The notes under the pieces are model-generated. The model did not search any database, was not told where the DNA came from, and was given only the letters and a program-made list of their open reading frames with translations. The translations under genes were made by a program, and so were the position numbers. From contig JAFGSA010000053.1 in NCBI GenBank assembly GCA_016934855.1, forward strand, positions 20,128-84,127: DNA of 64,000 nucleotides, given 5' to 3'. Every line of letters starts with the position of its first letter. Positions within the stretch are counted from its first letter, which is position 1. Source of the stretch: Elusimicrobiota bacterium (GTDB lineage: Bacteria > CG03 > SLGR01 > JAFGSA01). Below, piece by piece: positions 8,685 through 17,254 of the stretch.

Positions 8685-10121
8685 ATGTATGGAAAAATAA
8701 AAGTACTGATCATGCTGGCAGTGATGCCGGCTGTTTCTCTGGGGGCCGCGGAGTTGGCAGACATGTCGCTCGAAAACTGCATAGCTATAGGCATAAAGAA
8801 CAATATAGATATCAGGAAAGCGAATATTTCGGTACTCTCGGCGAAAGAGCTCACGAACCAGAAGAACGCCCAGTATGAGCCGGGAATCCGCTATTCGGTC
8901 AGCAGGACCGATTCGCAGTCATCGGGGGCAAATCCGATCTACGGGTCGGAAAGCAGGATAAATACCATGTCGCTGGGTTTGAACAAAAAGCTCTCATACA
9001 CCGGCGGGGTACTGGGCCTTGACTGGAAGAACGAGAAAACGGATTCAGACTCCCAGTTTCTCACTTTCAATCCGCTGTACGACACGGAATTGACATTGTC
9101 ATATTCACAGCCGCTCCTGAACAATGCCGTCGGCATAAATGATCAGAAAACGCTCAAGATATCGAAGATGAACGAGGAAATATCTATCCTGACTCTGAAA
9201 AATGCCGAGAATAGGCTGGTAAATCAGATAGAAAAAGCATACTTCTCGCTGGGTTATGCCGTGGAATATCTGAGAGCTCAGAAAGAGTCGCTTGACAGGT
9301 CCAAGGAGCTTCTGGAGATCAACAGGAAAAAGTTCAAAGACGGTCTGCTGGAAGAAGTGGATATAATAGCTACCGAAGCCGTTATCACCGTACAGGAGGC
9401 ATCGATACTTCTTGCTGAAGACTCCGTAACCGATGCTAAAGACCAGCTCAAGAAGATACTCGGAATACCAGTGGAAACCGGATGTTCTTTCGCGACGAGC
9501 ATATCTACAAAAGTAAAACATGTTGATGCGGTCGAGCAGGAAGTGCTGGACAGCGCGCTGAAGAACAGGCCGGATTACAGGATTCTTGAGAATATGCTCA
9601 ATATAGATTCGATATCGGAGGAAATTAGCAGGAACGGCAGACTGCCGGATCTGGCCCTGGTCACATCTTACGGGCTGAACAATACTGCCGAATCCTATAA
9701 AGATAACTACGAGTCAATTTCCTCCCGCGACAATCCGAGCTGGTATGTGGGGCTCGATCTCAGGATAACGCCGTTCAACAGGCTGAAAAACAGCCTCTTG
9801 AGGCAGTCCGGGTATACCCGGCAGATTACGATTTCCCAGGTCGAAGATAAGAAAGCCGAGATAGAGGCCGAGTGCCGGAATATAGCGCGCCGGGTTAATA
9901 CCCAGTATCTGTATCTCAAAGCGGCTCGCCGGTCGCTGAAACTGCAGAAAAAGAAGCTTAAGCTGGAAAAGTCTAAATTCGACCAGGGAAGGTCTTCTAT
10001 ACAATGGGTACTCGCATATGAAGACGATCTCAGTAATTCCAATGTGGAATATTACAAAGCGCTCACGGAATACCATAAAGCCCTGTCGGACCTGAAAATG
10101 ATCACGGGAGAAACAAGGTGA
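8685..10121 (+). CDS. TolC family outer-membrane efflux protein (first copy)
   Basis: 478 residues from the ATG at 8685, chosen because GGAG lies 7 bases before it and it begins directly with a signal peptide (MYGKIKVLIMLAVMPAVSLG, then AAEL). An ATG at 8667 would add six residues. Two repeats of the outer-membrane efflux domain follow: long heptad-rich helices alternate with short strand segments (LTLSYSQPLL, then the second half from about residue 290). Family knowledge: trimers form a beta barrel plus a periplasmic alpha-helical tunnel for type I and RND exporters. The stop overlaps the GTG start of the RND pump. No adaptor gene lies in this operon. Confidence 0.9.
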   Translation: MYGKIKVLIMLAVMPAVSLGAAELADMSLENCIAIGIKNNIDIRKANISVLSAKELTNQKNAQYEPGIRYSVSRTDSQSSGANPIYGSESRINTMSLGLNKKLSYTGGVLGLDWKNEKTDSDSQFLTFNPLYDTELTLSYSQPLLNNAVGINDQKTLKISKMNEEISILTLKNAENRLVNQIEKAYFSLGYAVEYLRAQKESLDRSKELLEINRKKFKDGLLEEVDIIATEAVITVQEASILLAEDSVTDAKDQLKKILGIPVETGCSFATSISTKVKHVDAVEQEVLDSALKNRPDYRILENMLNIDSISEEISRNGRLPDLALVTSYGLNNTAESYKDNYESISSRDNPSWYVGLDLRITPFNRLKNSLLRQSGYTRQITISQVEDKKAEIEAECRNIARRVNTQYLYLKAARRSLKLQKKKLKLEKSKFDQGRSSIQWVLAYEDDLSNSNVEYYKALTEYHKALSDLKMITGETR

Positions 10122-13100
10122 GCATAGCAAGTTTTTCAATCAAGCAGAGGGTCCTGGTTAATCTCATAACCGTTGCCGTGGTAATTGTCGGCACGCTGGT
10201 CACTCTCAATATGAGGCGCGAAGCCATGCCTGCCATAGAGATCGATTATATTTTCATATCTACCGTTTATCCGGGGGCATCTCCGGAAGAGGTGGAAGAA
10301 CTTATAACCATGCCCATAGAAGACGAGCTTAAGAATATAGACGGAATAGACACTTACAGCTCGGGTTCCAGGGAGGGAATGTCATTCATATTCATAGAGC
10401 TCGAGCCGGATCTACCCAACCGCGACAGGGTGATCAACGAGATATCCAGAGAAGTGGATAAAGTCGACCTTCCGGACGACGCGGAAGATCCCGACGTGGA
10501 GGAGCTGGTATTGGAGCATCAGCTCATGGAAGTGGCTTTTTCCGGTGAAGGCGCGGGGGAAGAAAAGCTAAGGCAATATGCGAAGAATTTCGAAGAAAGA
10601 ATAAAAAACCTCAAGAACATGGGTACGATAGACAGGATAGGGTGGAGGGACAGGGAGATATCCATAGAAGTCGACCCCGGGAACCTGGACAGATATTACA
10701 TATCGCTGGCACAGGTGATAAACAGCATACAGAATCAGAACCTCAATCTCCCCGGAGGGAAGATGAAATCGGGGACAAAGGAACTGATATTGAGGACTAT
10801 AGGGGAGATGGATAACCCGCAGGAATTCGGGGATGTCATAATCAGGACGAATAGCGACGGGAAATACCTGTATGTGAGGGACGTGGCCAGTATCAAGGAG
10901 ACTTTCGAAGACAGGGAAATAATATACAAGACTAACGGGACGCCGTCGATCAGCCTCATACCGAAGAAGAAAAAGGCAGGTGACACGATAAAACTTGTCG
11001 ACGAAATCAAGAGGGAGATATCCTTATACAAAAAGACGATTCCCGAAAATGTGTCGATATCCGTTATCAACGATATGGCTTTCTACGTGAAGAGGAGGCT
11101 GAATGTGCTGGTCTCTAACGGACAGATGGGGATGGTTCTTCTGATAATAACCCTTCTTGCTTTCCTGAATGCGAGGATAGCCCTGGTAACGGCGGTAGGC
11201 ATCCCGTTCGCGTTTCTTACGGCACTCATCTTCATGTCTTTCTTTGACGTCGGGCTGAACCTGATAACGATGTTCGGCCTTATACTCGTGATCGGGATGA
11301 TAGTCGATGACGCCATAGTCATATCGGAGAACGTATACAGGCATATGGAAGACGGAGTCCCGGTAAAAGAAGCCGTCGTCAGGGGGGTGGACGAAGTCGC
11401 GGCGCCGGTCACGGCGACTATCCTCACTACGATAGCTGCGTTCCTGCCCCTTATGTTCATATCCGGGATAATGGGCAAATTCTTAAGGTATTTTCCCATG
11501 GGAGTGATATTCTGTCTCAGCGCTTCGCTTTTCGAGGCGCTCGTGATACTGCCGACCCATCTTGCCGATTGGGTCAGGCCGCTGAAAACAAAGGACGAAC
11601 TGGGAATAAACGGCTCCGAAAAGTGTGAAGACGGAAAACGTACCGGCCTCTGGAAGACGCTGTGTATCCCTTTCACCGTATTGCAGACTGTGATCCGGTA
11701 TATCTTTTCGCACGAGAGAAAAGGCAGCGAAGCCGGGTGGTTCCGGATGCTTCTGGGCGGTTATTCCAGGCTGCTGGGTTTCTGCGTCGATCACAGGTAC
11801 AAATTCGGCGCAGCGGCCGCCGTTGTACTGATCGCGGCGGTGATCTTCTCTGTAAAAGTCATGCCGTTCAAACTTTTTCCCGATATGATAGAGATATTCT
11901 ATGTCAGGATAGAGATGCCCGAGGGCACGTCCCTCGATGTGACAAACCGTGCGCTTTCAAGAGTCGAAGAGATAGCGATGGATCTGCCCGATGACGAGAT
12001 GGAGAACATTACGGCTACGGTGGGATTCCAGGGAGAGATAGGAGGGGGTCCTTTCGATAAGTACGGGACCCAGTACGGACAATGCGTCGTATACCTGACC
12101 CCGGAGCAAAGCAGGAAAAGGAATGCGGATGAGATAATCTCCGACTTGAGAGACAGGATAACATCGGCTTCCATCAGGGGCATAGTCAACCTCCAGTTCG
12201 AGAAGATAGAGAACGGTCCGCCTGTAGGAAAACCGGTAGCCGTAGAGATAAGGGGAGACGAGTATGAGACCCTGGTAAAAATAACGGAAGAGATAAAAGC
12301 CTACCTCGGGACACTGGAAGGAGTGGAGGATATAAAGGACGACTATGAGCTGGACAAGGAAGAGATAAGGATTTCCATTGATAAAAGAGAGGCGGCGCGC
12401 CTGGGCCTGAACGTGCGCCAGATCGCCGGTACGATAAGATATGCTTTCGAGGGAGGGGTGGCGACGACGATGAGAAAAGGAGATGAAGACATAGAAGTCA
12501 TTGTGAGGCTGCCGGAGAAGTACCGCAATAACATGGATACGCTGAAGGACCTTACGATCCCGAACGATATGGGCAGGCTGATCAGGCTTAAAAAAGTGGC
12601 TTCGTTCAATAAAGGACAGGGAGTAATGACGCTTTCGCACAACGAAGGCAGAAGGGCTGTCACAACTACCGCAAGCATCAATGAGAATAAGACCACTTCT
12701 ATAGCGGCGAACAGGAAAATAAAACAGAAATTTTCCGATATAGGAGAGAGGTACCCGGGATACACGGTCAAGATCGGAGGGGAATGGGAGGATACGACCG
12801 AATCCGTCAGCTCCATATTCAGGGCTTTTGCTATCGCGTTTATGCTTATATATATAATACTGGCGACGCAGTTCAAATCCTTCATCCAGCCGCTGATAAT
12901 AATGACCTCAGTGCCTTTCGGCATAATAGGAGTTATAGCGGCGCTCTATCTTCACGGACAGCCCGTGAGCATGATGGCACTTTTCGGGATAGTAGGTCTT
13001 ACCGGTGTCGTTGTGAACGACGCGCTGATCCTTATAGATTTCATCAATAAGCGCAGGGCGCAGGGGCTGGCAGCGGAGGAGGCTGTGATTGAGGCGGGCA

Positions 13101-13333
13101 GGACCAGGCTGAGGCCGATACTTTTGACTTCCATAACTACGATAATAGCGCTGCTGCCCCTGATATACGGAATAGGAGGGGAGGAACCTTTCCTGGTACC
13201 TTCGGCTATCGCAATGGCCTATGGGCTTCTAGCCGCTACGTTCCTGACACTTGTCATAGTTCCGTGCGTCTATCTCATAGTAGAAGACATAGGGGTCAGG
13301 TTCTCAAAAGGCAGGATTGAGCAGTCTAAGTAA
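10118..13333 (+). CDS. RND efflux permease (first copy)
   Basis: 1,071 residues, normal for AcrB-type pumps. GTG start overlapping the tolC stop. The layout is TM1 at residues ~12-30, a large periplasmic domain, a six-helix bundle from about 325, a second periplasmic domain and a final bundle from about 900. TM4 keeps the proton-relay Asp pair (GMIVDDAIVISEN, about residues 394-406). In TM10 the lysine of AcrB (K940 region) is replaced by Asn967-Asp968 (GVVVNDALIL), as in many divergent RND pumps. No periplasmic adaptor is encoded nearby, although RND pumps normally need one to reach TolC. Substrate unknown; PadR control suggests a xenobiotic or aromatic compound. Confidence 0.92.
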   Translation: MSIASFSIKQRVLVNLITVAVVIVGTLVTLNMRREAMPAIEIDYIFISTVYPGASPEEVEELITMPIEDELKNIDGIDTYSSGSREGMSFIFIELEPDLPNRDRVINEISREVDKVDLPDDAEDPDVEELVLEHQLMEVAFSGEGAGEEKLRQYAKNFEERIKNLKNMGTIDRIGWRDREISIEVDPGNLDRYYISLAQVINSIQNQNLNLPGGKMKSGTKELILRTIGEMDNPQEFGDVIIRTNSDGKYLYVRDVASIKETFEDREIIYKTNGTPSISLIPKKKKAGDTIKLVDEIKREISLYKKTIPENVSISVINDMAFYVKRRLNVLVSNGQMGMVLLIITLLAFLNARIALVTAVGIPFAFLTALIFMSFFDVGLNLITMFGLILVIGMIVDDAIVISENVYRHMEDGVPVKEAVVRGVDEVAAPVTATILTTIAAFLPLMFISGIMGKFLRYFPMGVIFCLSASLFEALVILPTHLADWVRPLKTKDELGINGSEKCEDGKRTGLWKTLCIPFTVLQTVIRYIFSHERKGSEAGWFRMLLGGYSRLLGFCVDHRYKFGAAAAVVLIAAVIFSVKVMPFKLFPDMIEIFYVRIEMPEGTSLDVTNRALSRVEEIAMDLPDDEMENITATVGFQGEIGGGPFDKYGTQYGQCVVYLTPEQSRKRNADEIISDLRDRITSASIRGIVNLQFEKIENGPPVGKPVAVEIRGDEYETLVKITEEIKAYLGTLEGVEDIKDDYELDKEEIRISIDKREAARLGLNVRQIAGTIRYAFEGGVATTMRKGDEDIEVIVRLPEKYRNNMDTLKDLTIPNDMGRLIRLKKVASFNKGQGVMTLSHNEGRRAVTTTASINENKTTSIAANRKIKQKFSDIGERYPGYTVKIGGEWEDTTESVSSIFRAFAIAFMLIYIILATQFKSFIQPLIIMTSVPFGIIGVIAALYLHGQPVSMMALFGIVGLTGVVVNDALILIDFINKRRAQGLAAEEAVIEAGRTRLRPILLTSITTIIALLPLIYGIGGEEPFLVPSAIAMAYGLLAATFLTLVIVPCVYLIVEDIGVRFSKGRIEQSK

Positions 13334-14018
13334 ACTCAAGCAGGAATTAAAGAAGGAAGGGAGCAGGGAAAAAAAGAGAGTGCTCTCCGGTTTTTTTAAG
13401 ACCGGGAAGGGCGAATACGGGGAGGGAGACCGTTTTATAGGGGTCGCCGTGCCCGCGCAGAGAAGGATAGCGGCTAAATATTCGCAGCTTACGCTTGCCG
13501 AAATAGGCAGTCTCCTCTCGGAACCTATCCATGAATACAGGATGACGGCGCTTCTCATTCTTCTTGCCAGGTACAGGACGGCTTCTGCCGCGGAGCGGGC
13601 CGGGATATACAGGTTCTATCTCGGTAAAAAGAGAGAGATCAATAACTGGGACCTGGTGGACACGTCGGTGCATAAAATAGTAGGACACTATCTTTTCGAT
13701 AAGGATAAAAAGGTGCTCTACAGGATGGCTAAGTCGGCAAACCTGTGGGAAAGGCGCATGGCTGTCGTTGCGACGTATTATTTCATAAAGCACGGCAGTT
13801 TCACGGATACCCTGGCTATAGCCGAGATGCTTGTGGGAGACACCCATGACCTGATACACAAGGCCGTGGGCTGGATGCTGCGCGAAGTCGGCAAGAAAGA
13901 CATGAAAACACTGGAGGCTTTCCTTTGCAGGCATCGTGCCCGGATGCCGAGGACGATGCTCAGGTACGCTATCGAGAAGCTCAGCGCAGGGAAAAGAAGA
14001 TTTTACCTGGGAAAATGA
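13317..14018 (+). CDS. alkD: AlkD-like DNA alkylation repair glycosylase
   Basis: 233 residues, the normal AlkD length, made of HEAT-like helical repeats. The catalytic signature NNWDLVD is present, with W111 and D115 at the positions of W109 and D113 of Bacillus cereus AlkD, and W186 (HKAVGWMLRE) matching W187. These residues contact the lesion and drive base excision without base flipping. The TTG start lies 17 bases inside the end of the RND gene, and the stop overlaps the next ATG, so it is translated as part of the efflux operon. Placing an alkylated-base glycosylase with an export pump suggests a common response to a DNA-damaging or alkylating compound, which is inference. Confidence 0.88.
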   Translation: MSSLSKLKQELKKEGSREKKRVLSGFFKTGKGEYGEGDRFIGVAVPAQRRIAAKYSQLTLAEIGSLLSEPIHEYRMTALLILLARYRTASAAERAGIYRFYLGKKREINNWDLVDTSVHKIVGHYLFDKDKKVLYRMAKSANLWERRMAVVATYYFIKHGSFTDTLAIAEMLVGDTHDLIHKAVGWMLREVGKKDMKTLEAFLCRHRARMPRTMLRYAIEKLSAGKRRFYLGK

Positions 14019-14905
14019 ATAAGCTTGTCAAGGGTTCGATAATCTTCAGTGCAGTCTGCTTCTGCATATCAGGCTGTTGCCTGGCTGAAAAAGAAGGGAA
14101 ATCGTTCCTCTGGAAGCTGTCAGGAAAGGACAATTACTCTTATATACTGGGATCGGTACATATAGCATCCAGTTACATGTATCCTCTCAGCCGTGCAATT
14201 CAAGCCGCTTACGATGACTCCCTGGTGCTTGCGGTAGAAGCCGATGTCGGCGGTATCGAAATGGAGAGGATGACGGATTTCACCCTGCAGTACGGGATAT
14301 ATATTGACGGGAATACGCTGCGTGAAGATATAAGCCCCGAACTCTATGAAAAAGTTGAGCACGAGATGGCCGAATTCGGCGTGGACATGGAACGCATCGA
14401 TATAATGAAGCCATGGCTCGTGGGGATGACCGTGATGCAGATGAGGCTTTACCGGATGGGCTATACGCCCGCCGGCGGCATAGATATCTATTTTCTGAAC
14501 AGGGCCAGAGATAGAAAAGAGATTGTGGAACTCGAGTCGGTGGAGTACCAGCTGGACCTTCTGGGCGGTTTCAGCGACGAACTGCAGGAACTTATACTGG
14601 AGCAGGTCTTTACGGACGAATCATTGCTCGCCGATGAGATGATGAATATACTTGTATGCTGGAAGACCGGCGATGCAGAGAAGATGGAAGAGATAATGCA
14701 CAGATCATTCAACGAGGACCCTAAATTCAAGCCGGTATATGATAAACTGATATATGAAAGAAATCTCCATATGTGCGATAAAATAATGGATTACATACAG
14801 GACGATAAGGTATATTTTATTATAGTAGGGGCTTTGCACCTGGTGGGAAAAGACAGCCTGCTCAAGATGCTGGAGAAAAAAGGGGTCACCGTTGAGCAGC
14901 TTTAA
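14015..14905 (+). CDS. TraB/GumN family protein, predicted lipoprotein
   Basis: 296 residues from the ATG at 14015, which overlaps the alkD stop (ATGA). The frame extends upstream to 13925, but only this start yields an export signal: a hydrophobic segment ending in a lipobox, ISGC with Cys21. The TraB domain shows both conserved GxxH motifs, GSVH (His49) near the N-terminus and GALH near the C-terminus, and the acidic/Tyr-rich middle typical of GumN-like proteins. Family knowledge: TraB/Tiki relatives are metal-dependent proteases or hydrolases, and bacterial functions are mostly unknown. It is likely anchored in the periplasm, facing the pump's periplasmic domains. Confidence 0.82.
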   Translation: MNKLVKGSIIFSAVCFCISGCCLAEKEGKSFLWKLSGKDNYSYILGSVHIASSYMYPLSRAIQAAYDDSLVLAVEADVGGIEMERMTDFTLQYGIYIDGNTLREDISPELYEKVEHEMAEFGVDMERIDIMKPWLVGMTVMQMRLYRMGYTPAGGIDIYFLNRARDRKEIVELESVEYQLDLLGGFSDELQELILEQVFTDESLLADEMMNILVCWKTGDAEKMEEIMHRSFNEDPKFKPVYDKLIYERNLHMCDKIMDYIQDDKVYFIIVGALHLVGKDSLLKMLEKKGVTVEQL

Positions 14906-15635
14906 GGCAGCCGGATTGATCAAGAGCAGGCTGGCCTGCCTCATTGTTTTTGCCGTCTCCATGGGATTTCTGGAGGCTTCCGTAGTGGTATATTTAAGGG
15001 AGATCTTATACCCGGGCGGATTCGTTTTCCCTCTAAAGATGATACCTCCCTTTATCCTGTTCACGGAGCAGGCGCGTGAAATATCGACAATATTGATGCT
15101 GGCATCCGTATCGCTGATATCCGGCCGGGATACCTATTCCCGTTCGGCATATTTTCTTATCGTGTTCGGGATATGGGATATATTCTATTATATCTTCCTT
15201 AAAATGATGCTGGACTGGCCGGAATCGTTTTTAACGTGGGATATTCTTTTCCTGATACCGGTCACGTGGATAGGCCCCGTGCTGGCTCCGGTCATCTGCT
15301 CTTTGACGATGATAATCCTTGGAGCCATCGTACTCAATAGAAGAAACAGCGGTTTCAGTATGAAAGCGGGGCATTTTGCGCTGCTTTTTTCCGGCGCAGC
15401 CATGATCTTTGTCACTTTTATATATGATTTTTCATCGGTGATAATAAAGAACGGGTTTGCAGAAAAAATATTATCCCTTCCCGAAAACCCCGAATTCGCC
15501 GCCGCTGTGTCCGGTTTCGTCCCGGCACGCTACGGATGGGAGCTGTTCGCGTTAGGGGAGGCGCTCATCATGCTTTCGGTACTGCTGGCCTTGAGAAAGA
15601 GGCAGAATCCGCGGGGGCTTGATATAAAGGTATAA
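14892..15635 (+). CDS. Polytopic membrane protein of unknown function
   Basis: 247 residues with about seven hydrophobic segments, the first at residues 14-35 and the last near 218-238. The TTG start lies 14 bases inside the end of the TraB gene, so it is the last member of the padR operon. No known transporter or enzyme motif is visible. Conserved-looking features include acidic residues beside membrane segments (FLEASVVVYLRE, WDIFYY, YDFSSVII) and a Trp/Pro-rich helix pair. Function is not recognised. Confidence 0.65.
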   Translation: MSSFKAAGLIKSRLACLIVFAVSMGFLEASVVVYLREILYPGGFVFPLKMIPPFILFTEQAREISTILMLASVSLISGRDTYSRSAYFLIVFGIWDIFYYIFLKMMLDWPESFLTWDILFLIPVTWIGPVLAPVICSLTMIILGAIVLNRRNSGFSMKAGHFALLFSGAAMIFVTFIYDFSSVIIKNGFAEKILSLPENPEFAAAVSGFVPARYGWELFALGEALIMLSVLLALRKRQNPRGLDIKV

Positions 15636-15680
15636 CTATGTTATTAATAATAATAAGTAACTGAAAAAAGGAACAAAAAT

Positions 15681-16013
15681 ATGCATATTTACGTAGGAAA
15701 TCTCACTTTAAAAGTAAAAAGCAGCGAATTGAAAAAAGCATTTTCAAAATTCGGTAAAGTCATCTCAGCGAACGTGTACAAGAACATCTACGGCGGCGGT
15801 TACGAGGCCGTCGGTTTCGTAGAGATGTCCGACGAAGAAGAAGCGAAAAAAGCAATGTCGGAACTTGACGGGTCAGTGCTCTCCGGACATAAGATTATAG
15901 TGCACCAGGCCAGGTCGACCGAGCAGAACGAAGGAGAATACGGGCAGGGGAAGGAAAGAAGGAAAGACCCTTTCAGCATCGATCCCGGGGAGATAGACCT
16001 CAGCCAGTTCTAG
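15681..16013 (+). CDS. RRM-domain RNA-binding protein
   Basis: 110 residues holding one RNA recognition motif. RNP2 is IYVGNL (residues 3-8) and RNP1 lies in GYEAVGFVEM (residues 40-49). The aromatic Tyr4 and Phe46 that stack on RNA bases are retained, while the usual first aromatic of RNP1 is weaker. The tail after residue 78 is charged and ends in a hydrophobic DLSQF. Single-RRM proteins of this size occur in cyanobacteria and many uncultivated bacteria, often linked to cold response or mRNA handling. AAGGA precedes the ATG. It converges with pfkA, 10 bases apart. Confidence 0.88.
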   Translation: MHIYVGNLTLKVKSSELKKAFSKFGKVISANVYKNIYGGGYEAVGFVEMSDEEEAKKAMSELDGSVLSGHKIIVHQARSTEQNEGEYGQGKERRKDPFSIDPGEIDLSQF

Positions 16014-16023
16014 CAGGTACCCG

Positions 16024-16986
16024 TTATCCTGACAGTATACCCGCCAATCTGATCAGATTCCTGTCTATTTTCTTTGTATTTTTGAAAGGATATGAGAGGG
16101 GCACGTTCCCGATCCTGTCCCTGACCCAGGTCAGCATAATTCCACCGGCGCCTTTCTTGAGCGATTTTACGGCTTCGTACCCGAATACGGAGGCAAGCAG
16201 GCGCGAATCTACCGTAGGAGAACCCCCTCTCTGGATGTAGCCCAGGTTGGACACGCGTACGGGCCTGCCCAGGTTTTTTTCTATGTGCCTGGCCAGGCTG
16301 AACGGATCTCCCGCTCCCTCGGCCATAACGATTAATATGGAATTCTTCCCCGTTCTTATGGTTTTTCCAAGATCCTTTATAACCCCGTCTTTTTCCCATT
16401 TTATCTCAGGTATAAGGATAACCTCGGCGCCCGATGTTATACCTACACTGAGGGCCAGGAATCCTCTTTTCCTGCCCATGACCTCAACTATGAAAATCCT
16501 GTTATGAGAAGCGGCCGTATCCCTTATCTTGTCCGTCGCATCCAGCGCCGTGTTTATCGCAGTGTCGAAGCCTATCGTTTCGTCGGTTCCGGCTATATCG
16601 TTATCTATACTGGCCGGGATACCTATCATCGGGGTCTTCGATATGCGCGACAGGTGATATGCCGCTGTCATGGACCCGTCTCCCCCTATTACGATCAGGC
16701 CGTCCGGCGAAAGTTCCTTGAGATGCCGGGCCGCCTTCCTGCGTATGCTGATGTCCTTGAAAGAGGGGCATCTTACGGTATGAAGGATAGTTCCTCCCCT
16801 GTATAATATATTGCTCACGGATGATCTGCCGAGGGGCAGATAATCTCTCTCGATGAGGCCCCACCATCCCCGCCTGAATCCGATAACCCTGAATCCGAAA
16901 TGCAGGGAGCTGCGGACTACGCTCCTTATCGCAGCATTCATTCCCGGAGCGTCCCCGCCCGTAGTGATGACAGAAATGGTTTTCAT
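16024..16986 (-). CDS. pfkA: ATP-dependent 6-phosphofructokinase
   Basis: 320 residues, typical of bacterial PfkA. It phosphorylates fructose 6-phosphate at the committed step of glycolysis. Seen in order: TGGDAPGMNA (residues 9-18), GGDGS (101-105, where Gly104 marks ATP rather than pyrophosphate use), SIDND (126-130) with catalytic Asp128, and VEVMGR (167-172) for substrate binding. The usual TIDND reads SIDND, a mild change. GGAGGT lies just before the ATG on this strand, and a TATAAT on the minus strand is at 17019-17024, with no clear -35. With pyk at 32077 it forms part of the glycolytic equipment around the glucan cluster. Confidence 0.95.
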   Translation of the reverse strand: MKTISVITTGGDAPGMNAAIRSVVRSSLHFGFRVIGFRRGWWGLIERDYLPLGRSSVSNILYRGGTILHTVRCPSFKDISIRRKAARHLKELSPDGLIVIGGDGSMTAAYHLSRISKTPMIGIPASIDNDIAGTDETIGFDTAINTALDATDKIRDTAASHNRIFIVEVMGRKRGFLALSVGITSGAEVILIPEIKWEKDGVIKDLGKTIRTGKNSILIVMAEGAGDPFSLARHIEKNLGRPVRVSNLGYIQRGGSPTVDSRLLASVFGYEAVKSLKKGAGGIMLTWVRDRIGNVPLSYPFKNTKKIDRNLIRLAGILSG

Positions 16987-17100
16987 ATTATATTACCTCC
17001 GCGCTGGTTTATTTCAGAATTATAGCAATTAATGCTTACGTCTGCCAGTAATATCCGTACGGTGCATCTTTTCGGTCTGACAGCAGTAAGAACGGCTGAT

Positions 17101-17129
17101 TTGCCATAAAGAGGCCTCTTTAATATAAT
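17101..17129 (+). promoter_or_regulatory. Promoter of the second RND operon with a palindrome filling its spacer
   Basis: TTGCCA (17101-17106) and a perfect TATAAT (17124-17129) are 17 bases apart. Sixteen of the 17 spacer bases (17107-17122) form a perfect palindrome, TAAAGAGGCCTCTTTA. The site lies 125 bases before the RND start. A symmetric operator between the two boxes is a classic position for a repressor, or for a spacer-reshaping activator. No regulator gene is adjacent. Confidence 0.55.
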
Positions 17130-17254
17130 TATGAAAATATAGGAACGGACAGGTTGTCGGCACAATGATCGCTCGCTGCTATTATCACATGAAGATAAAA
17201 TAAGAAACATTTTAGAGGCCGCGGCTGTCTAAACACTATGATAGAATTATTATT

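Noticed and set aside
16983..17210. A 75-codon minus-strand frame in the pfkA-RND gap
   Set aside because: No ribosome site, no recognisable product, and it covers the RND promoter and palindrome.
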